From: Maylandia zebra
Taxonomy: Eukaryota > Chordata > Actinopteri > Cichliformes > Cichlidae
Length of the DNA: 64,000 nucleotides
Reading direction: 5' to 3'
Assembly (NCBI RefSeq): GCF_041146795.1
Contig: NC_135187.1
Location: 18,173,056-18,237,055 of the forward strand
The notes beneath the pieces were generated by a model that worked only from the letters and a program-made list of their open reading frames with translations, was not told the origin of the DNA and searched no databases. This document shows, one piece after another, positions 37,670 to 49,569 of the stretch. A program made the position numbers and the translations under genes. Numbering within the stretch: position 1 is the first letter of the stretch; each line of letters starts with the position of its first letter.

Positions 37670-38392
37670 TGTCTCATGAGTGTAAAGTTACAGTACATAT
37701 ACATATAATAAGCAAATACACATATTACTGTAAATGACAAACTATGGCATCAGTATTATTCTGACAGCATGTTCGCATGTGAACACAGGGCATGGAGGGT
37801 AACGTGCAGCCTGGAGACGACTCTCAGCAGGAGTGGACCTTCACATTGTACAATTTTGACAACACAGATGAGGTCAAGAAAGAGGTAAGAGAGGGGTTTT
37901 TGTTTTTGCTGCTGACATATTTCAGATGTAAAATGTCTCTGTATGCAGTGTGTATATCTGTGTTCTGCAGGACATGTCCAGCCTGATGCACTCCGTGTTT
38001 GAGGTTTTAAAGACATCGGTGAAGCAACCTTGCAGTGGTACAAGGCCCCTCAGGATCAAGCTAGCTGTAACTTCCTCACATTATCCAAACAAGAGCTCAA
38101 ACACAGGTACGTGTTATTGTGATTTTTAGGATTTAAGGACCCAAAACTAAACAGTTCATGACCGTCAAGATTTTAATAAGCTTCTAAACTGTCAGCAATG
38201 CCAACATCCTGCACTCACTGAAAACAGATGCAGAGCAGGAGCAGAGTGGATCTCAGGAAGCTGGACGTCCAATGAGAAGGCTCTTCTGTGTGGATGAAAA
38301 CAAAGAGCGCAGAAAGCACTACCAGGATCTAGCTGGCATTGAAAATTATGCCTCCAAGTTTGACAATGCAGGTATCATAAAAGCTCCATTAA

Positions 38393-38428
<36 letters not shown>

Positions 38429-38919
38429 GTCCGTCCGTCCGTCTTCTGGAAAATACACTTAAGGGTTTTTTCCTTCTGTTTTTTTTTTTTTTTTTAGACT
38501 CACCTCCTCTTCAGCACCATCTAGTGGTGCACTGTGAGAACACTGTGCATTCTGAGTCACCTCAAGACCTCCGTGTTGTTTACTCCTTGAGAAGCAGATC
38601 CATGTGTGATAGGACCAGAGCTGAGAGAAAGTCCTGCAGGTTGCATGGCCGGCATCCTGCTTCGTGGTGCCATCCTACCCAGACTCTCCTTCGAGCCTCC
38701 CAGAGCCTCCCGCGTCGCTCCCACAGCAGGAAGCTTCATTCCACGGTACAATATTCTGCCTCGCCCCATACACACGCTGGCTTCCAGGCACAGCCAGGAC
38801 AAGACAGGGAGACGTTTTACAGCCTTCAGCCTTCCTTTGGTGTCCCGCTGGCCCAGAGACATGAGCACCATCACTTCCATGAGCATCATCACCATCATCA
38901 CCACTACCACCCATCATAA
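32281..38919 (+). CDS. nkd3: naked cuticle family protein, probably Nkd3
   Basis: Nine exons: 32281-32305, 32410-32436, 32553-32623, 36388-36442, 36685-36791, 37789-37884, 37971-38106, 38228-38371 and 38498-38919. They give 360 residues. The start MGKFQSKH has Gly2 for N-myristoylation, as in Nkd proteins. Exons 6-7 hold the EF-hand-like block QEWTFTLYNFDNTDEVKKED, which in the family binds Dishevelled to dampen Wnt signalling. CVDENKERRKHYQDLAGIEN matches the conserved segment after it. The tail is His-rich (RHEHHHFHEHHHHHHH), the family signature. The EF loop (117-128) has lost the central Gly and first Asp seen in Nkd1. Exon 8 is uncertain. With the strong exon 7 donor CAG/GTACGT (phase 1), only the acceptor at 38228 keeps frame. 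A better-looking acceptor (exon from 38196) would need the weaker donor at 38111. Family is firm, paralog less so. Confidence 0.85.
34505..35495 (+). mobile_element. Tc1-like relic (family A) in nkd3 intron 3
   Basis: Same family as the 23.4-kb copy. The best part is an open stretch at 34861-35244 with HDSTIRKRLKKTGLSG, the first catalytic Asp block LWTDETKVEMF, and TFKHGGGGGMVWACFAATG. The region around the second Asp and the Glu is largely deleted. The C-terminal block returns as CTCAATGAACTGAAGCAATG. Several frame breaks are present. Confidence 0.85.
37085..37640 (+). mobile_element. Tc1-like relic (family B) in nkd3 intron 5
   Basis: Forward-orientation copy of the family seen at 15.4 and 61.1 kb. 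Clear landmarks are TTTCAGAAACTGCTGATCTG, GCTACAGCAGCAGAAGACCA and GGTGCCACTCCTATCAGCTG, ending with AAGGTGTACCTAATAA. The catalytic core is deleted. The 3' end has run into a (TAA)n microsatellite. Confidence 0.85.
37635..37669 (+). repeat. (TAA)n microsatellite
   Basis: About eleven TAA units grown from the TAATAA at the 3' end of the family B relic. Confidence 0.95.
38396..38443 (+). repeat. (TG)n followed by (CCGT)n in nkd3 intron 8
   Basis: About fifteen TG units and four CCGT units begin 24 bases after the exon 8 donor. Long TG tracts next to donors can affect splicing. The intron is only 126 bases, so this compound repeat is over a third of it. Confidence 0.95.
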
Positions 38920-39057
38920 CCTCATGTAATACACATCATATAAGACAGGTAAGAGCAGCTTAGTAATATTTTAGCTTAGTCTTCACCTTATTCTGGATTT
39001 TCTTTTCTCATCAGTGCCCCAATACAGATATTATAATGTCAAATGTGAGACACATGC

Positions 39058-39063
39058 AATAAA
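39058..39063 (+). terminator. likely polyadenylation signal of nkd3
   Basis: AATAAA 139 bases after the nkd3 stop and about 510 bases before the lrrc14b ATG, followed by T/G-rich sequence. Confidence 0.6.
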
Positions 39064-39069
39064 GTTGTT

Positions 39070-39573
39070 TAGACTGTTATTATTTATATGAGGATGGCTC
39101 TGTTAGTACAGGGGCAGTGACCACAGTATCTCCCCTGACAAAAATCCTCAGTTGCACAACAATGCCCTGCAAGCATGCACCTCTATGTTGTACAAAGTAG
39201 TTTGGTTGGAAAAGAATAGCAGATACATAAAATGAAGTACATGATGGCAAAATAGTTAAACCTGTGTTTAAACGCCAAACATTTGGTGTGCTGTGAGGAG
39301 GAAAGTGAAGCTTCTCGTGAGGATTCAGATGTTGTTCCTGCTAATCTGTCTGGCAAAAGTTGCAAATAGAAACCACGTCCAGCGAAGGACGTGAGACAGC
39401 TGTTGCTATTTATAACCTCAACCCTCTTACTTACCCTCTGTGCCTCTCTCCTGCCTCACCAGAGCAAAACACCCAGAGAGACAGCAACAGAAGATACCAA
39501 CGGAGCAGCAGCTACAAAAGAGACAAGACGCTGAATCAAATACATACCAACACACACAAAAAAAACTAAAGAC
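39070..39573 (+). promoter_or_regulatory. lrrc14b upstream region
   Basis: The whole interval between the end of nkd3 and the lrrc14b ATG is 500 bases, so it must hold the lrrc14b promoter and leader. The last 90 bases are purine/CA-rich with no upstream ATG in the 60 bases before the start, as expected for a leader. No specific element is clear. Confidence 0.4.
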
Positions 39574-41983
39574 ATGAAGTCCCTGCGATTCCTTGCTGCT
39601 GAGGGCTTCATTCAGGCTGGTGCGAGAACTCTGGAAAACCTCACCTGTGTGTCTTTTAACCTCTACCCACTTCTCTTCAAGGCCTGCTACCTCCACGAGC
39701 AGGCTGAGGTGCTGCATGCTTTGGTCCAGATGTGGCCTCTTCCTGAACTCAACCTACAAAGACTTCTGGGAAAGACAGCCGACTGTCAGTTAGACCTCAC
39801 ATCTCGCACCTGCCGGCTTTGTCTGGAAGCAATTCTCAACGGCCTAAAGGTACCAAACCACCCACCTTGAATGTACCCCTAATCATTTTCATTTCAGTTG
39901 CATTTCTGTTGTCATTGCCTTAAAACACTCATGAATAGTCACCTTTAATGTAATATTCTCTTGTTTTCTAAGGATTATGTGCTGTCTCCCCCGAGAACAT
40001 ATGCCAAGAGCCTTCACACGGTGGACCTGACTGCCCTTAAGGACACTGAGCATCAGGCCTGCCCTTGTAAATCCACCCTGGGTCGATGGGCAAGAACCCA
40101 GCTCCTGACAAAACTGTGCTACGAGACCATGGTGGCCATGCAAGATATGGACGTGTCCCAATCTGCCTTTGAAACATCTGTTGATGTCCGTCTGAACGGC
40201 TTCGTCACAGGCCGCAACTACGAGCTGGTAGCTCAGGCCTTCCTGCTCCTCCGTTACTGTCCCCTGAAGCTTCGCTTTGTTAGTTTTAGGGCGGATTCTC
40301 TCACTCTCAAGCAGCTGTTCTATGTTCTTCGCCTAGCAGAGCCAGAGTCCATCACAAAGCTGGAGGTGGTGCACAATATTCCTCTAGAGGCCTCACACCT
40401 GGAGGTGCTGCTGTCCAGGGTGGAATTCCCCAAATTACAGTCTCTGACCCTGCCAGCCAGCGCCCTGGATGTCAGGAGGCTCGGCTCTGACGACGAGGAT
40501 CTGCTGGCCACCATTGGCAACCTGCTGGCACGACTGAGCAGCCTCACTGAGCTCTATGTTGGTTTTTCTACTCTCACTGGACACCTGCGGAGACTGCTAA
40601 AGTGAGTACAAGCACAGCAATAAAGAGACAGACAACAAGGTGCCCTAAGTTTGTCTATTCATGTAATGCATGCTGATTGTAGACCTGATCAGCAACAACA
40701 CCAAGAGCTTTAACACAGCTCAAAATACCCACCTTTAACCTTTGTCAATTGTACAACAGTGGAAGGTATTCTGTTGTTAAAATTGCTGATGTGGTGCCAG
40801 TGCGAGGACAGGTGGCTGCAGGACAAAGACCCGCTGGGTATTCTTCACCTTCAAATGGAAATAGAACAGGAGCGAGTATGCACAGTATAGATTTTGTAAT
40901 GTAAAATGTTTTGATGCTCAATAAACAAGGTGTAGATGAGCAAAAGCTTGCAGCACATTGTTCATAAAATTAACAAATAAGTGAGCAAAGACTTTGACAA
41001 AAGATTGAATTTGCGTTTACAAAGATGTACAGATGGGTGACCAACCAACATAATGAAAAACATTTTCATACTGATGAAGTGGATCTCTACGTCCTTCACT
41101 GATTTAACGTAACACTTCCGTCTAAGGAAAACGTGCCAGCCTGTAGTGTATAAGAGCCATGAGTGTTCTCTTTTATCCTTTGTCACCTGTTAGCTGTACC
41201 TTTTTAAGCATTTCCTGTACCGCTCCTGTTTGACTACAAATGTCTACCTCTATTAGCATTTCATACCAGAGTCATTTTTATTCTCCCTTGTTTCCTTCTC
41301 ACAGTCCTCTCAACACACCTCTACTATGCTTGGAGTTGGCCAACTGCTGCCTGAACCGTGTAGACATGACCTACCTGGCCAACAGTCTCCACAGTGAGAC
41401 CCTGGTTCACCTTGACATCAGTGGACACAACCTCTTTGACTCTTTCTCCACCCCTGTACACAAATTGCTTAGCAGGAGTTCGGGAACTCTGGCGAGATTG
41501 GCTCTCGAGGAGTGCAACATAAAGGACGAGCACATGGACGCTTTCACTAATGCTCTGGCTTGCTGTCAGCAACTGGAGGAGCTCAGACTTATGGGAAACC
41601 CTCTGACATCTGTTGCCCTGCTTAGGTTATTCTCCACTCTATCTGTAGGGTTTCCCAAGTTAAGGTACATAGAGGCACCTGTGCCCCGTGAATGTTACGC
41701 AGATGATGTCACGTATCCTCTGGACGATTCGGTCTTGCTGCGTTACAACACGGAGCTGTTTCAGGAGATCAGGATCCAGCTGATGGCCATCCTGGAAAGA
41801 GCAGATAGAGATGGGGTGGAAGTGTGCACCCCCATCATGGGGGCCTACGATCCAGACATCAATGAAACTAGTAATGAGCTAGGGGTGTCCATGTTGAAAT
41901 CTTTTAACGCCGTCATCGGCACTTTTATAGGTACGATAACCGATGTGAACAACAGGAGATCCCAGACTTGGAAAGACGATTGA
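39574..41983 (+). CDS. lrrc14b: leucine-rich repeat-containing protein 14B
   Basis: Three exons, 39574-39849, 39973-40601 and 41305-41983, join in phase to 527 residues plus stop; the human protein is 514. The start [20 protein letters not shown] and [20 protein letters not shown] match LRRC14B closely. [34 protein letters not shown] and [14 protein letters not shown] are the leucine-rich repeats in the PRAME/LRRC14-type fold. The end (PRECYADD, then [19 protein letters not shown]) is also conserved. LRRC14 relatives act as substrate receptors for CUL2 ubiquitin ligases. For LRRC14B, which is mainly expressed in heart and striated muscle, no biochemical role is established to my knowledge. 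The ATG context (GACATGA, purine at -3) is good. Confidence 0.95.
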
Positions 41984-42341
41984 TTTTTACTGTGACTAGT
42001 CCTGAGCTCAAAGTCTGCTGCTTCATTCAAACCTGTGAAAATGGATCCAGTAAACCAGATTTAACTATAGTTAAGACAGGGATTATGTTAGTGTCAACAA
42101 ATGCTAACTGTTTTCTTCCAGGACTTAATTATATAAAACTAAACAGATGTGCAATGCAGATAGCAACTATAGTGGTTATTGCTAAGATGTTTTATTAGCT
42201 GTATATACAGTGCATGTTGTTTTAATTTATATATTCTTGTTTAAATGCTGTAACTATATTTATAAGCAGCCCAACACTGAAACATGTGACAGATCCTTCT
42301 ATAGTAATTCTGAAACTGTAATTTGTCATATCAATATATCA

Positions 42342-42382
42342 AATAAATGACAGACATGTTTCAAAATGTACATTTCTTTAAT
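42342..42382. terminator. facing polyadenylation signals of lrrc14b and uqcrb
   Basis: AATAAA for lrrc14b is at 42342-42347 on the plus strand, and ATTAAA for uqcrb at 42377-42382 on the minus strand. They lie only 30 bases apart, pointing toward each other. Cleavage 10-30 bases past each signal would make the two 3' ends touch or overlap. Confidence 0.5.
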
Positions 42383-42488
42383 GAGCACTGTGTTATATAT
42401 GTAGATTACATTTCATGTTAAATATTACACCAGGGGACGACCACGAACCAACCGAAGACTAAGATTAACAGCTGCGAACTGGAATGGT

Positions 42489-44779
42489 CTATTTCTTCAT
42501 CCATTCCTCTTTTTCTTTCCTCTCACGGATCACCTCCTCCAGGTATGGAGTCAGATAGTGGACATCCTGCAGGAAAAACACAAGGCACAATACATGACAT
42601 CAGTAATCAGCAAAGGCTAAAAATCCCACCCTAAACTAAGATAATAATTTTTTTTTCCAAAAACCTCTGTGATAGTTCTGTTTACTTATCTTTCTTTTCC
42701 ACACTTTGACTAAAATTTCATATCTTACACTGAGAATTCACTTAGGACTCATCAGCAGCTATATTCCAGCTGACTGATAAGAGGTGAAATCAATCATAGA
42801 GAGGGTTCTGCACCAACAACATCCTTATGATTACAGTAGTCACTAGCAAACTGGTGCCAGTAGTTTGCAGGGAAGACAACTTGTCTGTGAACATTTGCAA
42901 ACTATTCAATTGGTAGTGAGGAAAGTGTGATACATACCAGGAAAGGAGAATGAAGGCTGTGGCTTTTGAAATGTATTGGTTGCACAACTTTTATCTAGTT
43001 ATAAGTTTGCAGACAAGTTAGCATCCTAAGTGCAAACTACTAGCAACAAAGCAGCACTGCACACCACTTTGCAACCACCTTCAGGCTATGGACTCCCAAC
43101 ACCCTCCAGAAACCAGTCGCCAACCAGTTACAGAATACATACTTGCCCCTAGCAACCAGTGGCTACCAGTTTCAAACCAAGTGCCAAGACCACTCACAAC
43201 CAATCAGGGGATCAGACTTTCCCCAAACAAACAGTGGCTGCCAGACCTGTGCTGACAAATCTTTAGGACTGCATGACTCAAGCCTCAGTGGAAAACTTAA
43301 CAAATAATCACGTCCAATGAAATGACCAACAGAAAAATACTACATCTATCCATGTTAACATTAACACTACATTTTACACTGCACTGAAAATGCTAATTTA
43401 GTCTGTTTGTGTGAAAGCACCTCATCGAATTTTGTCCACTGGTTTTTAGGAAGAATCTGCTGCTTCATAGAGAGATCCAGGGCCCTCTTGATCCTGAACA
43501 TCCTGTCGTTGTACACATTCTCTGGAAGCCTCCTGAGGGCCTCTTTCACATCCAGGTCCTCATGGATCGTGTCATCACGCATTAAACCTGCAACAGAAAA
43601 CCCACAAGCTCAAGACAATCCTGTTTTCATTAGCAAGCTTCGAAACTGGCAACATTTTTAGCTAATGAACTCTGATCATCTTAAATTATTATATTCTGGC
43701 CTTACCAAGTTTGTTGAAGCCACACATGTTGTAATACCATTTACGGAAGCCAACCAGGAGCCTTCCTGTTGCAGCTGTAAAGAAATAGAAAAAAAAAATC
43801 ATGAGAAAGAGACAGAAACAGACAGGATCAGTGAGGATGGAAGGAAAGAAGGAGAACAGTGTTCTAGCCACTTAGTATACATATTTAAGTCAGTCAACTT
43901 TAGTTATGAAGCACATTACAATACAAGATAAGAAAATTATAACTGTATAAATAGGTTTAAATAAAATTAAGCCTGTACAGGTGGCCCTTAATCTTCTTTT
44001 TAATGGTATCAGTAGTGTCACAGATCTAGGGAACCTCAATCTCAAAAGCAGTCTCCTTTCTCTAACCTGGACCAAAGTACCACCAACAATCACTGATCAC
44101 CTGATCAGAGACCTAGTAGTTAAACATGGATGTCTTAGTTAACAAATACAGGGAGAAATCTATCTTGTCATATTTTATTTATCTTACTGAGCTATTTTAG
44201 TATGAGCTGCTGTAACAGTGATTTCCCAACATAAAGTATATGTCATCTTATAAGAGGCAATTAGTCAAATGTGGTGTATGAATATCAGACAACAACCATT
44301 CAACTACGACCACTCAGATGTCATTGTGAGACAGACGTAACTATTCACTGAAGAAAACAAACTTTAACCTCCATAAGCAATGAGCTAACAGCAGTTTGGT
44401 TGATTTCTTACATTTAACTCCAAACGACGGCTGAGCTCTACATCAGTCATTTAGTAAAACACAGTTTTTTTTATTGCGCAACAGGATGGAGGTCTTTGTT
44501 TAATACCATTTATCTTATTTTACCAGCACTGGAGAGCGCTAAGCTAACGCTAGCTGACCAGCACCCGTTAGCATCAGCTAGCACGGGGACACTAGAGGAC
44601 ACAGACTAGTCAAAGGCACCGGAAGGCCTAATTATACTGACAAAGTAAACATAACGACCTGCTGTGAGCAAGAGAATAAAACAGATCTGACCACAGGTTA
44701 AAAACGAGAGGATTAACGAGCATAACCTGGAAATATGAAAAAGGATAGGGGTTAATTTACCTGGTGCCCTCGTCGCCAT
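42489..44779 (-). CDS. uqcrb: cytochrome b-c1 complex subunit 7
   Basis: Four coding exons on the minus strand, 44761-44779, 43706-43774, 43421-43587 and 42489-42566, join in phase to 110 residues; the human subunit is 111. The sequence [20 protein letters not shown], then [37 protein letters not shown] and [17 protein letters not shown] is the nearly invariant UQCRB. It is the 14-kDa subunit of respiratory complex III on the matrix side of the inner mitochondrial membrane, needed for complex assembly. The tiny first exon codes only MATRAP and part of the next codon. uqcrb, mterf3 and ptdss1 are neighbours in human 8q22.1 too. Confidence 0.97.
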
Positions 44780-44879
44780 GTTTATCGCTGAGAAGGAACG
44801 CGGTGGGTTGTGGGTAAAGATGCGTTCAAAAGTAACTTTATCAGACGTCACGCTATCGTAAGGTCCGACGTTCACGGAC

Positions 44880-46300
44880 AGCGGAAATTTTGTTTAAAAA
44901 TGTGTAAATACACTTTAAATCAGCGTAAACACTGAATAAATACAGTAAAAATATAGTATAAATAAATTATAAATCGGGATAATACAGTATACATAATATA
45001 AAACAATATAATACAGTATAAATAGTTATCAATGCAGTATAAATATCCTCCTGGGAAACAAGGAAAAAAAAGTATCTTACAGTTTTTTGTCCACTACAGA
45101 GGACATAATGAACAGGCTGGGTCTCAGGAAGATAAAGCGTAAATCAGTGTAACTACTGTATAAATAATGCCTGATGTTCCCTGTGAGGAACCTCCATCTG
45201 AAACTCCATTAATGTCTGAGCCAGCTGTATCTGTTTACAATAATACATAAAAGTCCTAGGACCTTAAAATTACGAAGAAGAAAGAAAATGGCTTCTTCCC
45301 AAAACTGTGTGCTGTTTCTGTGTCAGACCCAGAGAAACTGACTGACTTTGAGAATCCCATCTGTCTGTTCTCACTCTACAAAATGAAATTTAAAATAAAT
45401 TTCAATATTTCTGCATGAGTCTGCATCTATGATTAAAGAATATTTTTCTTCAGATGTTTACAAGTCTCTTAGGATTTTAAAATAACTCCACAAGTCCAGT
45501 AAGTGTTGTTAACGTATTGTTATTTTTAAGAGAATACTGTTTACAACAATGGTATCGGAAACTGGTAAAAAAAATTTTTTAAAGTGTTCCCAAAAATTAT
45601 TAACATTGCTCCACATCTTTGTTTTGTAAGGATCCAGACAGAAGTTTGCATATACCAGGACCTCAGTGTTTATGAGTATTCCTGAGGAATTAAAAATATT
45701 AATAAATGGAGCTGATCAGAACCAAAAATTAAAATGTTAAAATTAAAAGGAAGTTTGCATGATGTTTGCCAGGTGCTCAAATCCACAGAGGTCAATTAAG
45801 GAATAGAGTTGTACTTATCCAACATTTAAAAAAAAAAAAAAAAAAAAAACAACACACACACACAACCCAAATAACTATTATGATTTTATAAATGAATGGA
45901 TGACAAAAATACCTATTTAGATTAAAAATGTCCTTATAATTTCAAAGTTTCATTCAGTAATGGTTGCTCATTCTAAAGCATGTGTGAAATAGTTATTATT
46001 TCATCCAAAGTTAAAACTGCGGACATCAGCAATTTGAATCTTTCACAATCAAGCTTTTCAAATGAGAAAAGGAAAACCCATTTAGGTAATTGCAGATTTC
46101 CCATGTTGGTTTTCGGTACCCGACCAGAAAAATATTGGATGCAACTTAGATAATTTAAATAGCTGCATGATTGTATTATGCAATTGCTGCGGCTGAAAGA
46201 GCAAAAACTGCTTGCATGAATGGGTGTGAATGGGTGAATGAGGCAAGTTGTGTTGTGAGTGCTCAAATAGAGTAGAAAAGCACTATGTAAGAATCAGTCC
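44880..46300. other. uqcrb upstream region and uqcrb-mterf3 gap
   Basis: The first hundred bases hold the uqcrb promoter. At about 44930-45050 a degenerate series of ATACAGTATAAA-like units occurs. An A run with CA repeats lies at 45828-45865. The end (46195-46310) carries a decayed SINE tail listed separately. The rest is AT-rich with nothing I recognise. Confidence 0.4.
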
Positions 46301-46310
46301 ATTTACTTTA
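46195..46310 (+). mobile_element. decayed SINE 3' end
   Basis: GGGTGTGAATGGGTGAATGA followed by AGAAAAGCACTATGTAAG and CAGTCCATTTAC is the 3' portion of the SINE type found nearly whole at 6.2-6.5 kb, here in forward orientation and much more diverged. Confidence 0.55.
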
Positions 46311-46426
46311 AACATTACTATTTAATATATCATTATATTTACAAAACAGTTCATTTCAAGCTCTTTTGATGCTCCATGTTTATATTTTAATGTTGGCACA
46401 TAACTGATGTGGCTGTTGGTGAAAAA

Positions 46427-49400
46427 TCAAAGTGTCTTTTGGAATAAATAAAAATCTTCCAGTGTGGCCAAAGCCAACTCAGTGCAAAACGTCTCATCTG
46501 GCAAAGACACCAAGCGGTCCAGAGAGATGTAGCTGGGCAGGGTTGGATCATACTGAGCTTTTCCGAGATACTCGAGGAAAAGGTGGCGCTCTCTGAGGCG
46601 CAAATACTTGGAATTGAGGACCTGGAAAAAGATGTCAGATACTGGAGTTAGAATTCCTCAAAACAGCCAAAGAAAATCAGTTCATAGTACTTTAAAACTT
46701 GAAAATGTGAGCGCAAGAGAGGCCTACCTGTGGGAACTTGGTGATAAGGTAGTGGGGTACTTTCATGGTGTTGTGGATGAAGTCAAATATCTCTGTCAGC
46801 TTCCTTTTATTGGCAGTCAGAAGTTTGGGCACAGCGAGAACTATGTGCTGGATCTCGTTTCTCTTAAAGCCAAGCTCTATTTCACACACCTGTAGAGTAA
46901 ATCAACAAAATCTACTGAGAACAACACATCTGAAAACTGACAACTTCTAATAATGTCTCCTGTTTTTCCTGTACCTTTAAGTTTTCTTTAACGGGCTCCA
47001 AACTGCCACACAGTAACCTGGGAAGACGAGCTACAATATTCCGTGTCTGGGGAGAAATGCAAAACAACCTATAAGCTGTAATAACACACTATAACAAAAG
47101 CATAATAGCACGGCTCATATATTATATCTCCAATCATAGCTGCATACATTGTTAGCACTGAGGCTAAGTTGCTGCTGATAAAAACCCAATCTGTTGTCCA
47201 GCCTGTTCACGCTGAAGTTGAGCAGATAAGGAGCTCTGGACACCATGGACGCAACCGTCTCTGAACTGAAGTTCTTTGACTTGAGGTAGTTCACCCTTCA
47301 CAAATGAGAGAGAGAGAGAGAACACTCATAGTGTCATAACAGTAACACAACACATGAACACAAATAGCTCTTTTCCAGCAGTACCTACTCAACTCAACTC
47401 AATTTCAGAAGTTTTCTATTACAATCAAGTACCACCTAATGTGCGTGGGGTCATTACAGCGACACAGCTGAAAGGCCATTGACATCACATATCGTTTCAC
47501 TTCACATCGCTTGGAACCCCGACCAAGAAGGTCCTAAAGTATATGAGTAAGTTCAATAATGAAGATCTATGGCCTCACATCTGTCCACTTCCAGGTGCTG
47601 CCGGATAAATCTAAACTTTATCACTTCCACTTTCCCCACACTGTTGAGCCATTTCTGTCATCACTGGTCTAGTCCAATCACCTTCTTCCGGCCTTCTCCA
47701 GGCCAATCAGCATTTACGCTGCTTGGTTTAAACCTCACTGCCCATCCGTTTTTCTTCTTCCCAGATGTCATAACACAACCCACCTCTTCCTCATCTCCAG
47801 CTGTCATCATTCAAGCTCCATTCAAGCCACCTTCCTCTCCATCACCAGCATTTAGGCTCCGGGGGGTCCTGCTATTCTCTTTCACGGGTTCCATCCTATT
47901 CTGACCCCTTGAATCTGCACTGCCAAAGCTCACTGTATCACCTCCATTATGTAAAAATGGCAAAACATTATCTTGGATTTCACTTTGAGTAAGCTCCAGG
48001 GAGGCAAATCTAACAAATAGGCAGATGGTGAGGGCCAATAATTTTAGTGTGGCCAAAAAACTCCATAGTTCCAGCTGTTTCCACTGAACGTCCTCCATCA
48101 GCCACCTTAAGACAACACAGCTAAACCTCACACTGACAGCCTGTTTCTGGTTTACAAATTCATGTGGACAATGTCCTGAACATTAAAAACAACAACGAGC
48201 ATCCTCATCATCATGCTCCTGACCTTCGGGCTTTCATACTATGCAGACAAGGTCTCATTACAAGTGATGAGCCTCATTATGGGTCAGTATGACACAGAGG
48301 TTGTTGTCTGCTCTTTGTTCAAGTCTGAGGTTAAATTGTTAAAAAAAAAAAAAAAAAACAGGTGCTCAAAATGGGACATTACATGAGCAAAAAAACCCCA
48401 AAACAACAACAACAAAACATCTCCAGTGCCCTTAAAGTGGTCCAGATGTACAAGAGAAGATGACTTTTAGAGGGAGATCAGGCAAAATCAAAATCAGATA
48501 AGATTTTTTAAATTTCATGGGTTTACTTAATCACATCAGACACATTTATGTTACAATAAAGATCCTCGACATGTAAAGCTTTTCATTAAGATGCCTTTGA
48601 GCTACCTGGCTTGTAGGTTTTCCAAACTCTCAGTGAGAATGAAGGGGTTGTGTGAGATAATATAGCCGAAGCGAGAGTCCTCCACGCCGATGTCTTTGAG
48701 AAACAGTAACCGCGGGGTCACATCTGTGTTGAAGTTGAGCCTCAGCAGCATGGAGCCTACATTAGGCCTTTTTTCCAGCTTCCACAAGTTCACCCCTGCA
48801 ATGAGAAGGGGTGGGTGAATGATTAGAAATAATAACATTTGAGTTCAGATTTTGAAGATGAGGTTTTACTGTGATTCCAAAGTGGTTATTTTGATTACCT
48901 AGTTGTACCAACTTGCTAAGCGTCTCAGACTTATCGACATAATCTCTAAGAGTGGTGGAGGCTGGAGGGATGGCAGAGGGAACAGATATACTGATGGCCT
49001 CTTCATCACTGATCTCTTCTAAAGCTGAAGGCTGAGCCACAGGATCCAAATCTGCTTGATAAAGAAATTACAGATGAGAAGATTCCAACGTGATACAAAA
49101 AACCCTTTAAATTAATGAACAATCACAGCAGCAAACTACTACCTACCTAATGATATATGACTATTTTCAGTAGTTAGTGCAGCATCTCTGGTTGGTAACA
49201 GTGAGGTCTTGTGTGCTCCAACTTTAGTTCTTGACAGCTCTTGTGTATTCGTGCCTTCCTTTGCCTCGTTTGTCAGATATTTAGCTGCTGAGTCACTGTA
49301 GAAGCAAATCTGTTGTTTCCACCTCAGTCTTGTCAGCGTTGTTGCTGTTGTGTGATTCCCCCTGATCGATAATCCACTAATAACTTTTGTTGGTACTCTT

Positions 49401-49513
49401 GTCACCTTAATCCGCTGCTGAACCCGAGTGTAATACTGCCAGGTACTGCTCACTGTCTTAGAGTAAAGAGGACCTGTGCCTCTTAGACACAGCTGTGCAC
49501 AAGTAGAGGCCAT
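46427..49513 (-). CDS. mterf3: mitochondrial transcription termination factor 3
   Basis: Seven coding exons on the minus strand: 49147-49513, 48899-49051, 48606-48795, 47148-47295, 46975-47046, 46728-46889 and 46427-46621. They give 428 residues. The first exon is a basic, Arg-rich mitochondrial targeting and linker region of low conservation. The mTERF repeat region starts near [67 protein letters not shown] and [20 protein letters not shown] match human MTERF3. The family sits in the matrix, represses mtDNA transcription and supports mitoribosome assembly. An acceptor at 49521, seven bases before the ATG, and a donor (GTGAGT) at 50362 place a non-coding leader exon near 50363-50400. This makes the gene head to head with ptdss1. 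Confidence 0.95.
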
Positions 49514-49569
49514 GGTTATTCTGTAAGAAATGAACATGACATATTTTAGAGGCATACCATGCAACATAC

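Noticed and set aside
38606-38929. Long open frames overlapping nkd3 exon 9 in the other frames and on the minus strand
   Set aside because: Only the frame ending in the His-rich tail joins the upstream exons and matches the Nkd family. The others are shadows of GC-rich coding sequence.
47569-47904. 111-codon plus-strand open frame in an mterf3 intron
   Set aside because: Low-complexity Ser/Pro/Phe composition, no splice context and no family similarity.
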